64,000 nucleotides of DNA from Kalaharituber pfeilii (Eukaryota > Ascomycota > Pezizomycetes > Pezizales > Pezizaceae), in the NCBI GenBank assembly GCA_015179045.1, contig WHUZ01000150.1, positions 1-64,000 on the forward strand, written 5' to 3'. This document shows, one piece after another, positions 45,181 through 56,533 of this stretch. The notes beneath the pieces were generated by a model. It did not search any database and was not told the origin of the DNA. It worked only from the letters and a program-made list of their open reading frames with translations. Both the position numbers and the translations under genes were made by a program. Numbering within the stretch: position 1 is the first letter of the stretch; every line of letters starts with the position of its first letter.

Positions 45181-45510
45181 TAAGTACATATAAGATATTG
45201 AGTACATTGAGTATACTGAGTACGTGCATAAGATATCGAGCAAATTGAGCATGTTAAGTATAGAGTACCAGCATAAGTATACTAAATTAATAGAATATTG
45301 GTGTCGTCTACCAAGACACCATCTTGAACCGGGCCCCATACTAAAAATCAATGTTTTGGACCAGACCCTCTACGAGGGGTAGTGCAACTAGACTATATAA
45401 AAGATTGGGGATCCTATATGCAAATAGAGTTAACTAAGTAGATAGTAGAGCTCGCAAGATCACTGAGCGAGCAAATAAACTATTCTTCCATATACATAAA
45501 AGAACTTTAG

Positions 45511-47190
45511 GTTGTGAGCGTCAACACTGGACGACACCTCCACTAGAAGAATAGTCCAAAATATCTGGATACATGAGGACGAAGTGGACCTAAAAATACA
45601 GATTTGAGATTTACTTTTGAGATTCTCCAACCACTGCCAGCAAACCCAGCTGCACGTACAACTAGAAAACGCAATTGAACTACTGTTTACTGAAAAACAG
45701 AATGAACAAATGAGCCAGCCTCCCCGAGAGCACCTAAAAAGCAAATTGAGTGGTAAACGAATAAACAGGACGATCGCTCAAAACCCGGATCACCACCCCA
45801 CTACAATCACGAAATAAAAAACAAGTCCGATTTAGCGAGGTAAAAATTATCGATTTTGGTTTGCTGACAGTGGAGAATTATGCATATGACTTGTTATCAT
45901 GCATAAACCATACCTTGAACTACATTCCAACTCCCTCAATAACACAGTCTTGATACTTCAGTGCTCAACTCCAACTCCTCAGCCACAATGGAATTCTAGC
46001 AATGTTTGAGAGGTTAGAACTGTAGAAGGGAGCAAACATTACTCAGGGCTATTCTGTCTCTAGCCTGGTCAGCTGTAGTCTCATCAACTGGACGGATCCA
46101 AGCTATTCTATTCCTGTTCTGAATGGCAGTACTCCGTATATGTATGTTGGAAACTGGACTGTTGCAACACATATGCCTAGTTCGACTATCATAAACAAAA
46201 GCCCAATCCATAGTAGCTGCTAAACCTAGTTTGCTTCGTTTCGGAATTGCCTTAAGTTTTGTCTTTTTCTTGGTTTGGCTTTGAGTGGGAGATCGCTGGG
46301 ATTGGAAACGAGTACCTATATACAGTAGCTACTACAGTAGTACTCACAATTGAACATTTAGGCTTTGCTATTCGTCACAGGCAAGGATATAAGAGTAGCT
46401 TAGTGGATCACCATAGGAGTTTCTATAGATTTCATTTGCCCTTCCCCTAAATTTTTTTTCGTTTCGTTATTTGGTGGGATTTCATTATAGCAAGGGCAGA
46501 ATATATAGGTGGAGAGGGAAATCGCCGAGGGCAGTGTGTTCGTATCATAGTAGCAAAGTTTTCGCTATAGTGGGGTTCATTATATCATAGGAAGATCTGG
46601 CTGTATGTACTAGTCTGTTTCGAGGGCTATTCTCACTATTATGATATGTATATTAATCAATATTAATTACTTGCCTGATACAGTAATCCATTTTACCCCT
46701 GTCATATTTGGTGCCACATCACCCGAAATAGTGAAAACATCGGACCATGTAAATGTTAGTACTTATTGCATTGGCTGGCACGCCTCAGGGAGTTGATTTC
46801 ATATCCCCACTTATATGCTCGCTTTGCACTTTCTTCCTCTCTCCACCGCTTCGCTACTGCTCCAGGTTATTACTACAACTAGTCAAGGATCTATCACTTC
46901 TCCGCCACTCTCCAGCGTCACATTACCGTTCTTTCCTTTCATTTTCCCTCCACACTGCATACTCAGAAAGTTCTCCGCATTGCATATTCAGAAAGTTCAC
47001 CTGCCGCGAAAATGGAATGTGTAACTGCATCCACATGCCCCGTATGCAACACAAGTTATTCTGAACAATACCACCGCTGTCGTAAGATATCTGTTAACGA
47101 CGACGCATGGATCGATACGCCAAGCTATAGCAGAATGGTACGTTCGGAAGTATTTTCAGTATCCTCCTGGAGACTGTCAAGAGCTCAGGT
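45511..47190. other. Unassigned interval between NLR C and D units
   Basis: Not homologous to the left side of the window. 45617-45817 is a short frame with LHVQLENAIELLFTEKQNEQ that I do not recognise; it might be the end of a decayed transposase. 46490-46610 has CATTATAGCAAGGG and CGCTATAGTGGGG motifs resembling scraps of mariner-like ends. 46790-47010 is CT-rich like a fungal promoter. Confidence 0.3.
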
Positions 47191-47215
47191 ACTCGTACTC
47201 GAGGTATTTGCCTAG
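47012..47215 (+). pseudogene. Possible truncated gene start with Cys/His cluster
   Basis: An ATG after a CT-rich promoter-like tract opens a frame of 67 residues with CPVCNTSYSEQYHRC, which could bind a metal. The frame runs into the duplicated segment starting at about 47190, so the original 3' part is missing. I do not recognise a family, and chance cannot be excluded. Confidence 0.2.
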
Positions 47216-47760
47216 GGACTGTCCGGGATCCACCGGCATGGATTAAGGCAATTGTGGAAAAGTTGTGTAGAAAATATTTGGGGCAAGTTGAATACGAAGA
47301 GGGACTGTCCGGGGTGTAGAGATCCACCGGCAAGTTGAATACGAAGAGGGGTACTGTCGGGATGGACGCAATTACAAATTTTCTCAATAACTGGTGAAAG
47401 AGGCAACTCCGGAGTGCCATTGGTGTGGGGAAGAAGAAGAGACCAAAAATCATGCGGGGAAGAACAAGAGATAAAAATTCACATATTAATTCTGCCCAAG
47501 TGTATATTTTCTTAATATAACTTTAATTCTGCGCAAGTGTATAATTTCTTTATAGCTTTAATTCTGCCTTCAGTAATTGTTACCTCCCTGAAATATCAAG
47601 ATCAAACCTAACGTATATGAGTTCCTGATGAAAGACCCACTCGACATCGGAACATACGGATTCGTCCCCACCAGCAATACTTCGATCAATTTTCAGATCC
47701 GGAGTACAAGGGAACCGGTTGTGGACCGATATACTCCTAACGGGTGTGGATGATACCTTG
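47190..47760. repeat. Inverted duplicate of 11860-12400
   Basis: Reverse-complement match to 11860-12400, including TACTCCGGATCTGAAAATTG and the repeated AAGTTGAATACGAAGAGG block. It joins directly to the D 3' flank at about 47742. Confidence 0.55.
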
Positions 47761-49000
47761 GTAGGGAATCGCAAAGCAAAGGGAAGGGAATGTAAGGGAA
47801 ACGGAAGGGGTATATCATAACTTTTTAAAAGTTCCTGTGTAGGTAGGGGTTAGTTTTAGTTTACTGATATATATACCAGTCCATTCGTAAAGTGATTCAG
47901 TCCGGGCTAAAAGAACTTTATGTTTATCCTCTCCTGCCCATTGATTGGTTCATTATTATATTTTTTCTAACGTTTCCGTTTTTTCATTTTCATGTCCCAT
48001 GTATTTTCCCCCCCCCCCGGTATGTAATGTATCTTATTTATCTACACTGGAGTTTCTTCTCACTCTCACTTGTACATACCTTTCCTCCTTCAGCTCCTTC
48101 CATTATCTTTTATCTCATCTTGGTCAGAATCGCATGTATATGTAAACCATTACATAAAAAAAAAAGGCAATTTTTATTACAAAAGAAATTTCGATATATA
48201 TATGATCAGTACCCAACTACTACTACTTACTACCAAACCATTATTAAGAAATATATATATATATAGTAATACTGCCGGCGGGGTGGGGTTAGGTACTTGG
48301 GTAGGTGGGTAGATGGTAGGATGGACGGAGGAGGTGAGTACTGTCCTCTCTCCTTACGACAGCAGAACTTCCATTCTACATGCCGTCGTCCCCTCTCTTG
48401 TCCCTCCAACTCTTTTAAGCCCCCCCTTTGCGCCCCCATATACCAAAGGCTCGCTATCATATACTTTGGGGCTGCATTGTGCCAGACAAGCTTATAATCC
48501 CCTTCTTCTATTCATACGCTACATATAGATAACTCAAAACTCAACGTGTTCATGGAACATATTGTATATACCCCCCCCCGCTTACTTTGTTACTGTATAC
48601 ATCTCACCCCCCCCCTACATACATATTTAGCTCCCCGCACCTTCAATTACGCACAAGTTTAACTGAACCAGAACTCTCTGTGGGAATATGTACAAAATTC
48701 TAGCTATAAATGAAGAAAAAACGTATGAGCAGCACCCCCTGCGCCCCCAACAGCGAATTCCCCTCCCCCTCTTCAGCCATCCGGCGATAAAAAAGGCAAG
48801 CGAATACTCTCTCCGGTGAATTGTAAAGAGTTATACTGAGTTGTTCGGGTATATATATGGATTATGAGAAACGGAATAACAATGTAGAATCAAAGCATGG
48901 ATACTTGAATAAACATAAACAAAATAAACTGAAAAACAGATAATAGCGCCATAACAAATTCCCGTAGAAAAGCTTTCCTAATCCGTAGTGTTCTGACACT
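47745..49000 (-). repeat. 3' flank of NLR copy D with dispersed repeat
   Basis: Collinear with 35431-36713. It contains the LTR 3' scrap, the dispersed repeat (about 48045-48290), variable C-tracts (48570, 48608) and the conserved 3'UTR-like stretch ending at the stop codon. No gene is supported. Confidence 0.6.
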
Positions 49001-52000
49001 CTATTTTGTTAACTTCAGAGCTGCCTGACAATCTTCCACACCCTTCAGACTCCAAAGAGTATGTGGATGATCAGCGCCCAGTGCCTTTTCGCTTCCTGCA
49101 AATGCCCGCTGATACAGCTCTAGTGCCTGACTATATTTCTCTTGATTTTCATATAGCACTGCCATATTGTGGACAGTTAGAAGGGTGCTTGGATGGTCAG
49201 CACCTAGTGCCTTTTCTTTTCCTGCTAATGCCCGCTGATACAGTTCCAGTGCCTGGCTATATTTCCCTTGCGTTTGATATACTATTGCCATGTTTTGGAC
49301 AGTTCGAAGGGTGTTTGGATGGTCTGTGCCCAGTGATTTTTCATACCCTGCTAATGCCCGCTGATACAGCTCTAGTGCCTGGCTATATTTCCCTTGATTT
49401 TTATATACTATTGCCATGTTTCCGACAGTATCAAGGGTGCTTGGATGGTCAGCACCCAGAGATTTTTCTTTTCCTGCTAATGCCCGCTGATACAGTTCCA
49501 GTGCCTGGCTAGATTTCCCTTGACTGTCATATACTATAGCCATGTTTTGGACAGTTCGAAGGGTGTTTGGATGGTCTGTGCCCAGTGATTTTTCATACCC
49601 TGCTAATGCCCGCTGATACAGCTCTAGTGCCTGGCTATATTTCCCTTGATTTTTATATACTAGTGCCATGTTATGGACAGTATTAAGGGTGTCTAAGTGG
49701 TCAGGACCTAGAGATTTTTCCCTCAATTCTAATACTTGCTGATACAACTCCAGCGCCTGGTTATATTTCCCTTGATTGAGATATACTCCTGCCATATCAT
49801 AAATGGTACCCAGGGTTTTCGAGTGGTTTGTGCCAAACAACTTCTTGTTTGCAGCCAATAGAGTTGTACCTATTTCTTCTGCCTTTCCATAATGACCATG
49901 GCCTTTGTAGGCGCTGCGGAAAGTTTCCAAGGCTGCCAGTGACTCCTTCTTTTCCAATGGTAGATACTTCATTTGCCTTTCTGCAGCAAAGAGATGTGGC
50001 AAGTTTTGCCGCTGAAAGATCCAGTCACTGACCTCATGATTTCTGCCTTTGATTCCAGATGCGACCATAAGAAAAGCTTCAATAGCATATTTTTGATATT
50101 CGTCGGGCTCCATCTCCAGTTTCCATAGAATGCAAAGATGAACTAGTGGGTGGATATTGAAACTATCGTATGTCTCCGTCCGCTTAGCAATCGAGTATGA
50201 GAAGAGCAGGTGGATTGAGTCTGTCAGGCTTGTATCTATAATGATGTATAAGTACAAATTTTATGTTTCTAAAAATATACGATTGCCTACCATTCGTAGC
50301 TAAGTTCATTCCTCGCCTCAAAAAATCCTCGCATATATCATTATTACCAAGAAACGCACATAATGACAACAGCTTTGCAGCTTTCGGATTTTGGTTCTTG
50401 ATTGCATTAAATGACAACTCCCATGTAGCAAAGACAGATCTATCATCCTTTCCCACTTTCCATTTCCTGCTCAAAAGGTGATTGAAATTTGTCTTATACT
50501 CTCTGAGATAATGACTGAATAAACATTGTTGAACGCTGATATACGCTCCAGCCTGAGCTATGGCAAGGGGAAGGTAACCGAGGTTTTCTATAATTGCCGT
50601 TGCTGCTGCTGTTTCCTCGAGTTTGCGCTCTATATTCGGATTAATTAGTGAACTATATTTAGGTACATTATTCACTTACCCTCAGGAGCGAGCTTTTCCA
50701 AATCTACCCTTGCGCTGGTTAAAAGTAACTTTTCCGCTTCCTTGTTCTGCATTTGATATACCTCTAAACCCCTTCGGCCCTGTATACTCTCACGCCTTCT
50801 GCTGGTAATGATTATAGTCCCAAAGTCACATGAAGGAATGTAATCATTTATGTCGAACGATTCCAGGTCATCCAGGTTGTCGAACACAAGTAGCCATTTG
50901 TTGTTCTGTTTGGCAGTTAACCATTTCTTTACAGCTTTGATAACATGTTGCTCTTCTTCTGGTTTTTCTGTACTAAAAAGTCCCGCCGAGTCGAGCTTGC
51001 CTGCCATACCAAGGAGATTGCCGATATGTTTGTAGTCCGGCTCATCTAAGAGGGAGGCATGATGCTCAATTAATTGCTCCATAATTTGAATAAAACTGGT
51101 TTTTGTTGTCTGCTCGCTAGCTGCATTGATCCAAAAAGCCGATGAGTAGTCTTTGCGATGGCGATAAACAAATTCCAATGCAATCTGTGTCTTCCCCATA
51201 CCCCCCATCCCATGAAGCACTACCTGGGTAATATCCATTGCAGCCCTGCCTTCACCTATCTCATGTGCTAGCTGCTCGAGGAGGTATTCCCTTCCAACAA
51301 AATCAGGATTCTGCCGAACATGGGAAATGTTGATTGGAACATTGAAAGATAAACTAAGCCGTGTCTTGGGTATGGTTTGAGTCTGGGGTACACTGATAGG
51401 AGTGGAATCAGGTGGTAATACGTTGAAGAGGCCATCTATATACTCCTTCAGCTGGTCTATCAGTTCGCTACAATTTGCCTTGTCCATGCCAGCCCAACGC
51501 AGCTTGCGATAGATAGACAGAGACTGCTGTACTTTCTGTGCAGCATTACTCAGGGAGGCAATCTCTTCTTGTAGACCTGGAAGCAATTGTGTACTGGTGA
51601 GGGTCTTTGAGTTTTCCAAAAGACAGAGATCACTATGATTCAGAGTAAGCCCTGAAAGCTGAGGGCTCGGGCTTGTAGCCCGACTAGTGTTTGCTGGATT
51701 TGGAGATTTGGAACGGGACCTAGGGAATAGTTTGCTGACCCCAAGACGGTCACGTATTCTCTTGTCATTCGTTTCAGGCTCGATTTGATATTTTGATTGC
51801 AACTCGGCGATCTTGGTAAACACATAAACAATCCTCGCTAGGCCAGCTGCTGCATATCTATACTGCTCGTCATTAGGGTCAAGATGTTGGAGTTGCTTGC
51901 TGGAGGTGTTGCCAGTGTCTAGTCCCCAAGCTTTCTCCCACCGCTTCAGTCGAAGCCCTTCCGTCCGGAGACTATGCAATATGGAATCATGCGTATAGCC

Positions 52001-52109
52001 GACTTCTTTCATTCCAGAATAAATGTCGGCACACTCTCGAGACTTGGGCCAGTTGTAGCGTCAGTCCAGCAAGTCCGGCCAGTCCGGCAGCAGAGGCGGC
52101 TAATTCCAT
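49001..52109 (-). pseudogene. NLR copy D: HeLo - NB-ARC - TPR, frameshift near the N terminus
   Basis: Exons corresponding to the other copies are 50680-52109, 50291-50629 and 49001-50235 (complement), with identical intron borders. A 2-bp deletion at about 52041, in the codons for the QVARECADIY segment, breaks the frame about 23 residues after the start. A further 3-bp deletion removes one Lys in the linker (DKRIRDRL). The frame is open again from the ATG at 52012 to the stop, 446 residues in exon 1 and then NB-ARC and six TPRs. Initiation there would give an NLR without the first HeLo helix, the part usually needed for membrane activity. The copy is thus a pseudogene, a decoy-like variant or a sequencing error. 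P-loop and Walker B are intact. Confidence 0.75.
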
Positions 52110-53741
52110 GTTGTTGAGGAGATTAAACAAGCTAAAAAAAAAATACACATGATGGTCAGTCTCGCCATGGTTGAGGGGGAACTCAGGGTGGGTTTATTAC
52201 TTGATCTGTCAGAATTGAAAGGCAGCTCTTCTTATCGCGAGCTCAAGCGGGTCGGAGACTTAGTCTGAAGCTCTTTACTAGCACTTGAATCGGAAACTTG
52301 GGATTTCACCATACGCTTGCGAGGTGTACACGGATTATTGCGACAGCAAAATTCTTGAGATGGGATATGTTGAGGGGAAGGCTATGGGCGCACTGGATTG
52401 GGGGCCGCATCGTGCGGTGGCTGCAGTGCTCGTATAGGTCCTGACTCCCTGAGCCTCAAGTGCTCATGTCCCACCCGCTGTCCTGGTGTCCACGCGATTG
52501 CCCCTGCCGAATGCCCTCCTCTTGCTGCTCCACCGAACTCAAGGAAACAGAGTTAGAACATCGTTGCCATGATGGTTGATATAAAAGAGATTGATTTAGA
52601 AAGAATAGCATACATGGGAAGATCTAGTCTTCTGTTTCCATTTCTCATCTAAGTTAGCCTCTCCGTACTATAATTCATTACTTCTTTATTCTACGTTTCA
52701 GTTTTTCATTTCATTGTCCCATGTTTTCTTTTTCGTTTTTTTTTTGTTCGCAATATCCTATTCTACCTATCTACGCTGGGTTTCTCTCAACCTCTCACCT
52801 ATACTCACCATTTCACCTTTCAAACCCTTCCATTATCCTTATCTTTCTTTGTCCTAAAACAATACAGGATTTGCTATATATATAACTCACCCATCCTCCA
52901 CCCCCTAAAACGAAAAAGGAAAAATTATACAAAGAATTTTCATTCGATATATACCACCACCCACTCACCACCACCACCACCACCACCACCACCAACCATC
53001 CCATCAGTACCAGACGCTACATACTTCCTATCCCGCCAGTGGGGACGGGCTTAGGTACGTACGTAGGCAGCCTCGAAAATGCATTGTCATCTCTCTTTCA
53101 TTCTTAATACTGTCCATTCCTTCTACATTCCCCCCACCTCCTCCTCAACCCCCCTTCCCCTTCCACATCCCTACCCTCATCTCCACACTCAACAAAAACA
53201 GAAATCACAACTCCAAAAACCCGATTTTTACACAAATTCGATATATATATATCCTGAGAGACCACAAAGTTGTATATACACTTATACTGCCTACGGCGGG
53301 GTACGTAAATGGGAGGACGGAAGAGGGGATGGAAGAGGTAGGAGAAAACAAACCAATCAAAACAAAAACAAAAAAAAGGGTTGATAAACATACTATACAA
53401 TTCACCAAATTACAGTATCAAAAAAAAAAAACTTACGCACATAATATCTTTTTCTTTTGTGAAATACATACACGACGTAGCATAACACAGCAAAGCAGAG
53501 CACATAGCACACAGCACACATATCTATACTAGACAACAACAACAACAACAACGACAACGGCAAACTATTATGATTGTTCAATTCCTATCTGTTTGGTTCG
53601 CAAACGATTTTCAAGCTCACAAGACACACGGTTGCCAAGTTTGAATGACTGCACTTTGCAATTTCAGAGGGAAAAAAATAACATAAAATAAAAATTAAAA
53701 AATAAATAAAATAACACAACACCTCATATACACAAGTAGTA
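52110..53741 (-). repeat. 5' leader and upstream flank of NLR copy D
   Basis: 52110-52700 is the shared NLR leader. 52760-53050 is a diverged copy of the dispersed repeat with a (CAC)n tract at 52963-52993. 53100-53560 is the reverse complement of 12401-12850. 53560-53741 is AT-rich, with (CAA)n at 53535-53550. Short frames here are not conserved, and no gene is supported. Confidence 0.5.
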
Positions 53742-53958
53742 GGCTATTTTCTTGGTTAATTCCCCAAACTCAACCATGTCAGAGTCAGCTTGGTCGAACG
53801 ACGCGTTGGCTATTGTTGATCTTAGGTAGTTTCATCTCCTTTCGTATTCTGTGATGTGCTCAGAAATAGTAGCTTTTCGGTCATCGAAGTCGTACTTTAG
53901 TATGTGTCCCAGCACGGCTCCTAGGTCTGTTATAGTTTTGCCCTCGTATTTGCAGTTA

Positions 53959-54592
53959 TGGTGCCGGAAGTTAATAATCAACATGTTGTAACATTCCCAG
54001 CCAGCATTAGTAAGCAGCACCATATGTGTCATTTTGCTGCTTGAGCAATCGCGCACCCTTCAGCCACGGTCACTTTACACGGTCGCATTACACGCTCGCT
54101 TTACGTCTACAGCTGCCCACGCTCGCACCACTCATAGAAGGTTTTTCCAGAGTCTATTGCAGGTCTACGAGAAACTATACCCAAAGCTCTTTTTTCTATT
54201 TCAGACATCTCTATTTGGCGTTATTATAACAAGTGTCTTCATATTATGCAGGCATATAAGGATGGTCATCAATATGGTACAGAGGCCTTCAAAAATCATG
54301 TATATATCATAAGTCACAGGCGGGGAACCCTTTGATGCCTAATCCATTTGTATGGGGCTTGGCATGTAACATTTGGTACATTTCCTAAGAAAGTAAAAAA
54401 ACTTTGAACGTTTTCAGTTTCACAACGAATAAAGATTTTGCCATGAAAATATCATAGAATGATAGAGCATCTCAAATAGTATAGATTTTTGATATTTCTA
54501 CCTTAGTTCATATCAGGTTGTGGTTGCTGATAGGTTTTGCGTTGCGTTGGTTGTATCGCAAATTTCATGTTGATTATTAACTTCCGGCACCA
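53959..54592. mobile_element. 634-bp MITE with perfect 27-bp TIRs
   Basis: Ends are perfect inverted repeats beginning TGGTGCCGGAAGTTAATAAT (27 bp), flanked by TA (53957-53958 and 54593-54594). The empty site is seen in the homologous gag remnant at 11270-11285 (TTTGCAGTTAGCATTTTATA). TA duplication points to the Tc1/mariner superfamily. The internal frames (up to 92 residues) show no transposase motif. Confidence 0.85.
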
Positions 54593-54649
54593 TAGCATTT
54601 TATACGCTTCGGTTGCGGTGTCGCAGAGTTCGATCAGTGGTTTCACTTC

Positions 54650-54901
54650 TCAAGAAGTCACGCTTTCGAGCGGAGAGAATTGATTAATTCATTACAGAAG
54701 AAGTCTCCAGTATGCACAGGACCCGTGACTTATATGTCCTTCACAGCGACCTTCACAATTGCCACAGTAAAAACTTTTCACACGCCACAGTCAACCATCA
54801 GTCAACCCGCCGGCCTATAATTCCTCCCGCCGGCCTATAATTCCTCCCGCCGGCCTATAATTCCTCCGTGTCGGTGCTAGGATTACACCGTCGGTTCAAC
54901 A
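54650..54901 (-). repeat. 3' LTR of the young Copia element
   Basis: 252 bp. Sense begins TGTTGAACCGACGG and ends GACTTCTTGA. It contains three copies of the 20-bp unit. Confidence 0.9.
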
Positions 54902-55018
54902 CCCCCTCTTAATCTAGCACCCATTGAAAGTCAATACCCATTATTGCCAGCCACGGTCCACCAGTCCACATGAACGCTCCCAACATTATATTTCCTTCCA
55001 GATCTTGGTCCCATCTTT

Positions 55019-56533
55019 TCAATATTTCCTCCCAATCATCATTCCTAGGTACTCTTTGAACTTCGTAAACTTCTGTCCTGTTAATACCTTGGTTAGTCCA
55101 TCAGCTGGATTCTCCTTCCCTGATATCCACGAAACAAGAAGCTCTCCATTCTCCACACATTCCCTGACGAAGTGATGGCGCCGCCTGATGTGCTTAGTCC
55201 GCTGGTGGAATTCCGGGTTGTCTGACAGTTTGCAGGCCCCGGTACTGTCTGAAAACACATGTGGAACAAATGTGTCTCTGCTGTCTAGGTCCTTCAATAC
55301 TTTTCCCCACCATAAGGCCTCTTGTGCAGCCTCCCCCAGAGCTATATATTCCGCTTCAGTAGAGGAAAGGGTCACCACATCCTGCTTTCTACTCTGCCAT
55401 CCCAGGGGTGCATCTCCCATCATTACCAGAATACCCGTGGTTGCTTTTTCCTCCAATTGTTCCTCACCCGCATCGGTTATTATTCTGAGATCTTGTCCGA
55501 GTCCCTTACCTAACTCTATCCCTTCATTTGCGGTCCCAAGAAGGTAAGCTGCCACCCGTCTTGCTGCTTGCAGATCTGATTCTGATGGTGATGCTGTTCT
55601 CCTGGATAACCTACTGACTGCATACCTGATGTCAGGGCGGCACATGCGAGCTATGAAGAGTAGTGCCCCTATAAGAGACTGAAAGGGTTTTGGATTCGGC
55701 AGAGGTGTCCCATTCATTTCTAGGTCCTGGTATGGGTGAGGTGCATGCTGAATGATTCCATGTTGCTGGCAAACTTCTCGGATCGCTGTTGCCATTGAAA
55801 GCATGACTGTTTCTGAGCTCCAGCTAAGGTGCACTCCAAGGAATAGACTGGGCTTGCCTTTCCGTTCGACTGTAACATATGTTGATAGGTGTTTGACGAG
55901 TTGTTCACATTCGTCTTGCGAGGCAAACGTTCCGAGCAGGTCATCAACATGGACAGTTATGACGGTTGTGTTACTGAAGTATAGGCCTAAATCATCCTTG
56001 CATTGGGAGAGCCCAGCTGAAAGTAGTAAGTCATGGAGGACAGTATTCCAATTCCGTGCCGCTTGCTTTAATCCGTAAAGTGCCTTCTTGAGTCTCCAGG
56101 CTCGAGTACCAGTAAAATGTGGGTCTTTAATATAGAGTTCTTCAGTAACTGGTGAATTCAGGTATGCAGCTTCTATATCAAATTGCTCAACTACCCAGTT
56201 TCTCTGTATAGCTCGGTGAAGTGCGAGTCGCCAGGATTCGGCCCTGCAGACTGGTGCAAATGTCTCGTGGTAATCGATTCCAGGTCGTTGAGTAAATCCT
56301 CTGGCTGTGAGCCTTGCTTTATACCTCTTGGGGTTTGTGGGATCTAGCTCTGACTTGATTCGGAGTACTACCTTTGTATCTACTGTTGTGGCTCCTGCTG
56401 GTACCTGATCTACCCACTCAAAAACTTGGTATTTCTCTAGCTGCTTAAGCTCTCGCTGAAGTGCGTCCTGCCAGTGATTTGCCTCCGGACTCTGTAGTGC
56501 CTCTTGAATAGTCAGACACGCTTCTGTTACATA
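55019..56533 (-). CDS. Copia Pol, reverse transcriptase and RNase H part
   Basis: Open from 56533 to the stop at 55019 (about 504 residues) but without an ATG near its beginning, so it must be expressed from the upstream frame. Reverse transcriptase motifs are RYKARLTARGFTQ, FDIEAAYLNSP, KALYGLKQAARNW and the catalytic VITVHVDDLLG (HVDD in place of YVDD). The RNase H part has WQSRKQDVVTLSSTEAEYIA, VFSDSTGACKLSDNP and HIRRRHHFVRE. It lies in the -1 frame relative to the 859-residue frame before it. Confidence 0.85.
   Translation of the reverse strand, partial: YVTEACLTIQEALQSPEANHWQDALQRELKQLEKYQVFEWVDQVPAGATTVDTKVVLRIKSELDPTNPKRYKARLTARGFTQRPGIDYHETFAPVCRAESWRLALHRAIQRNWVVEQFDIEAAYLNSPVTEELYIKDPHFTGTRAWRLKKALYGLKQAARNWNTVLHDLLLSAGLSQCKDDLGLYFSNTTVITVHVDDLLGTFASQDECEQLVKHLSTYVTVERKGKPSLFLGVHLSWSSETVMLSMATAIREVCQQHGIIQHAPHPYQDLEMNGTPLPNPKPFQSLIGALLFIARMCRPDIRYAVSRLSRRTASPSESDLQAARRVAAYLLGTANEGIELGKGLGQDLRIITDAGEEQLEEKATTGILVMMGDAPLGWQSRKQDVVTLSSTEAEYIALGEAAQEALWWGKVLKDLDSRDTFVPHVFSDSTGACKLSDNPEFHQRTKHIRRRHHFVRECVENGELLVSWISGKENPADGLTKVLTGQKFTKFKEYLGMMIGRKY

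Larger units (their letters stand above)
41119..45394. mobile_element. 4.3 kb TIR element with satellite and minisatellite interior
   Basis: Ends are inverted repeats of about 150 bp, starting AGTCTGGTTGCACTACCCCT (left) and AGTCTAGTTGCACTACCCCT (right, complement). They continue through GAGGGTCTGGTCCAAAACAT and GGGGCCCGGTTCAAGATGG. An 8-bp TAAAAGAT flanks both sides, and the match may extend to 10 bp with one mismatch. Long TIRs with an 8-10 bp duplication fit Mutator-like or hAT-like elements. The empty site is visible at 60230-60240. Interior: subterminal CTCAATATGCTTA-type repeats (41290-41560, 44460-44650, 45180-45270), an LTR remnant (41543-41790), inverted 57-bp satellite (42030-42960), a possible LINE tail (43030-43060) and a 30-45 bp minisatellite (43540-44070). 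No transposase was recognised. Confidence 0.68.
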
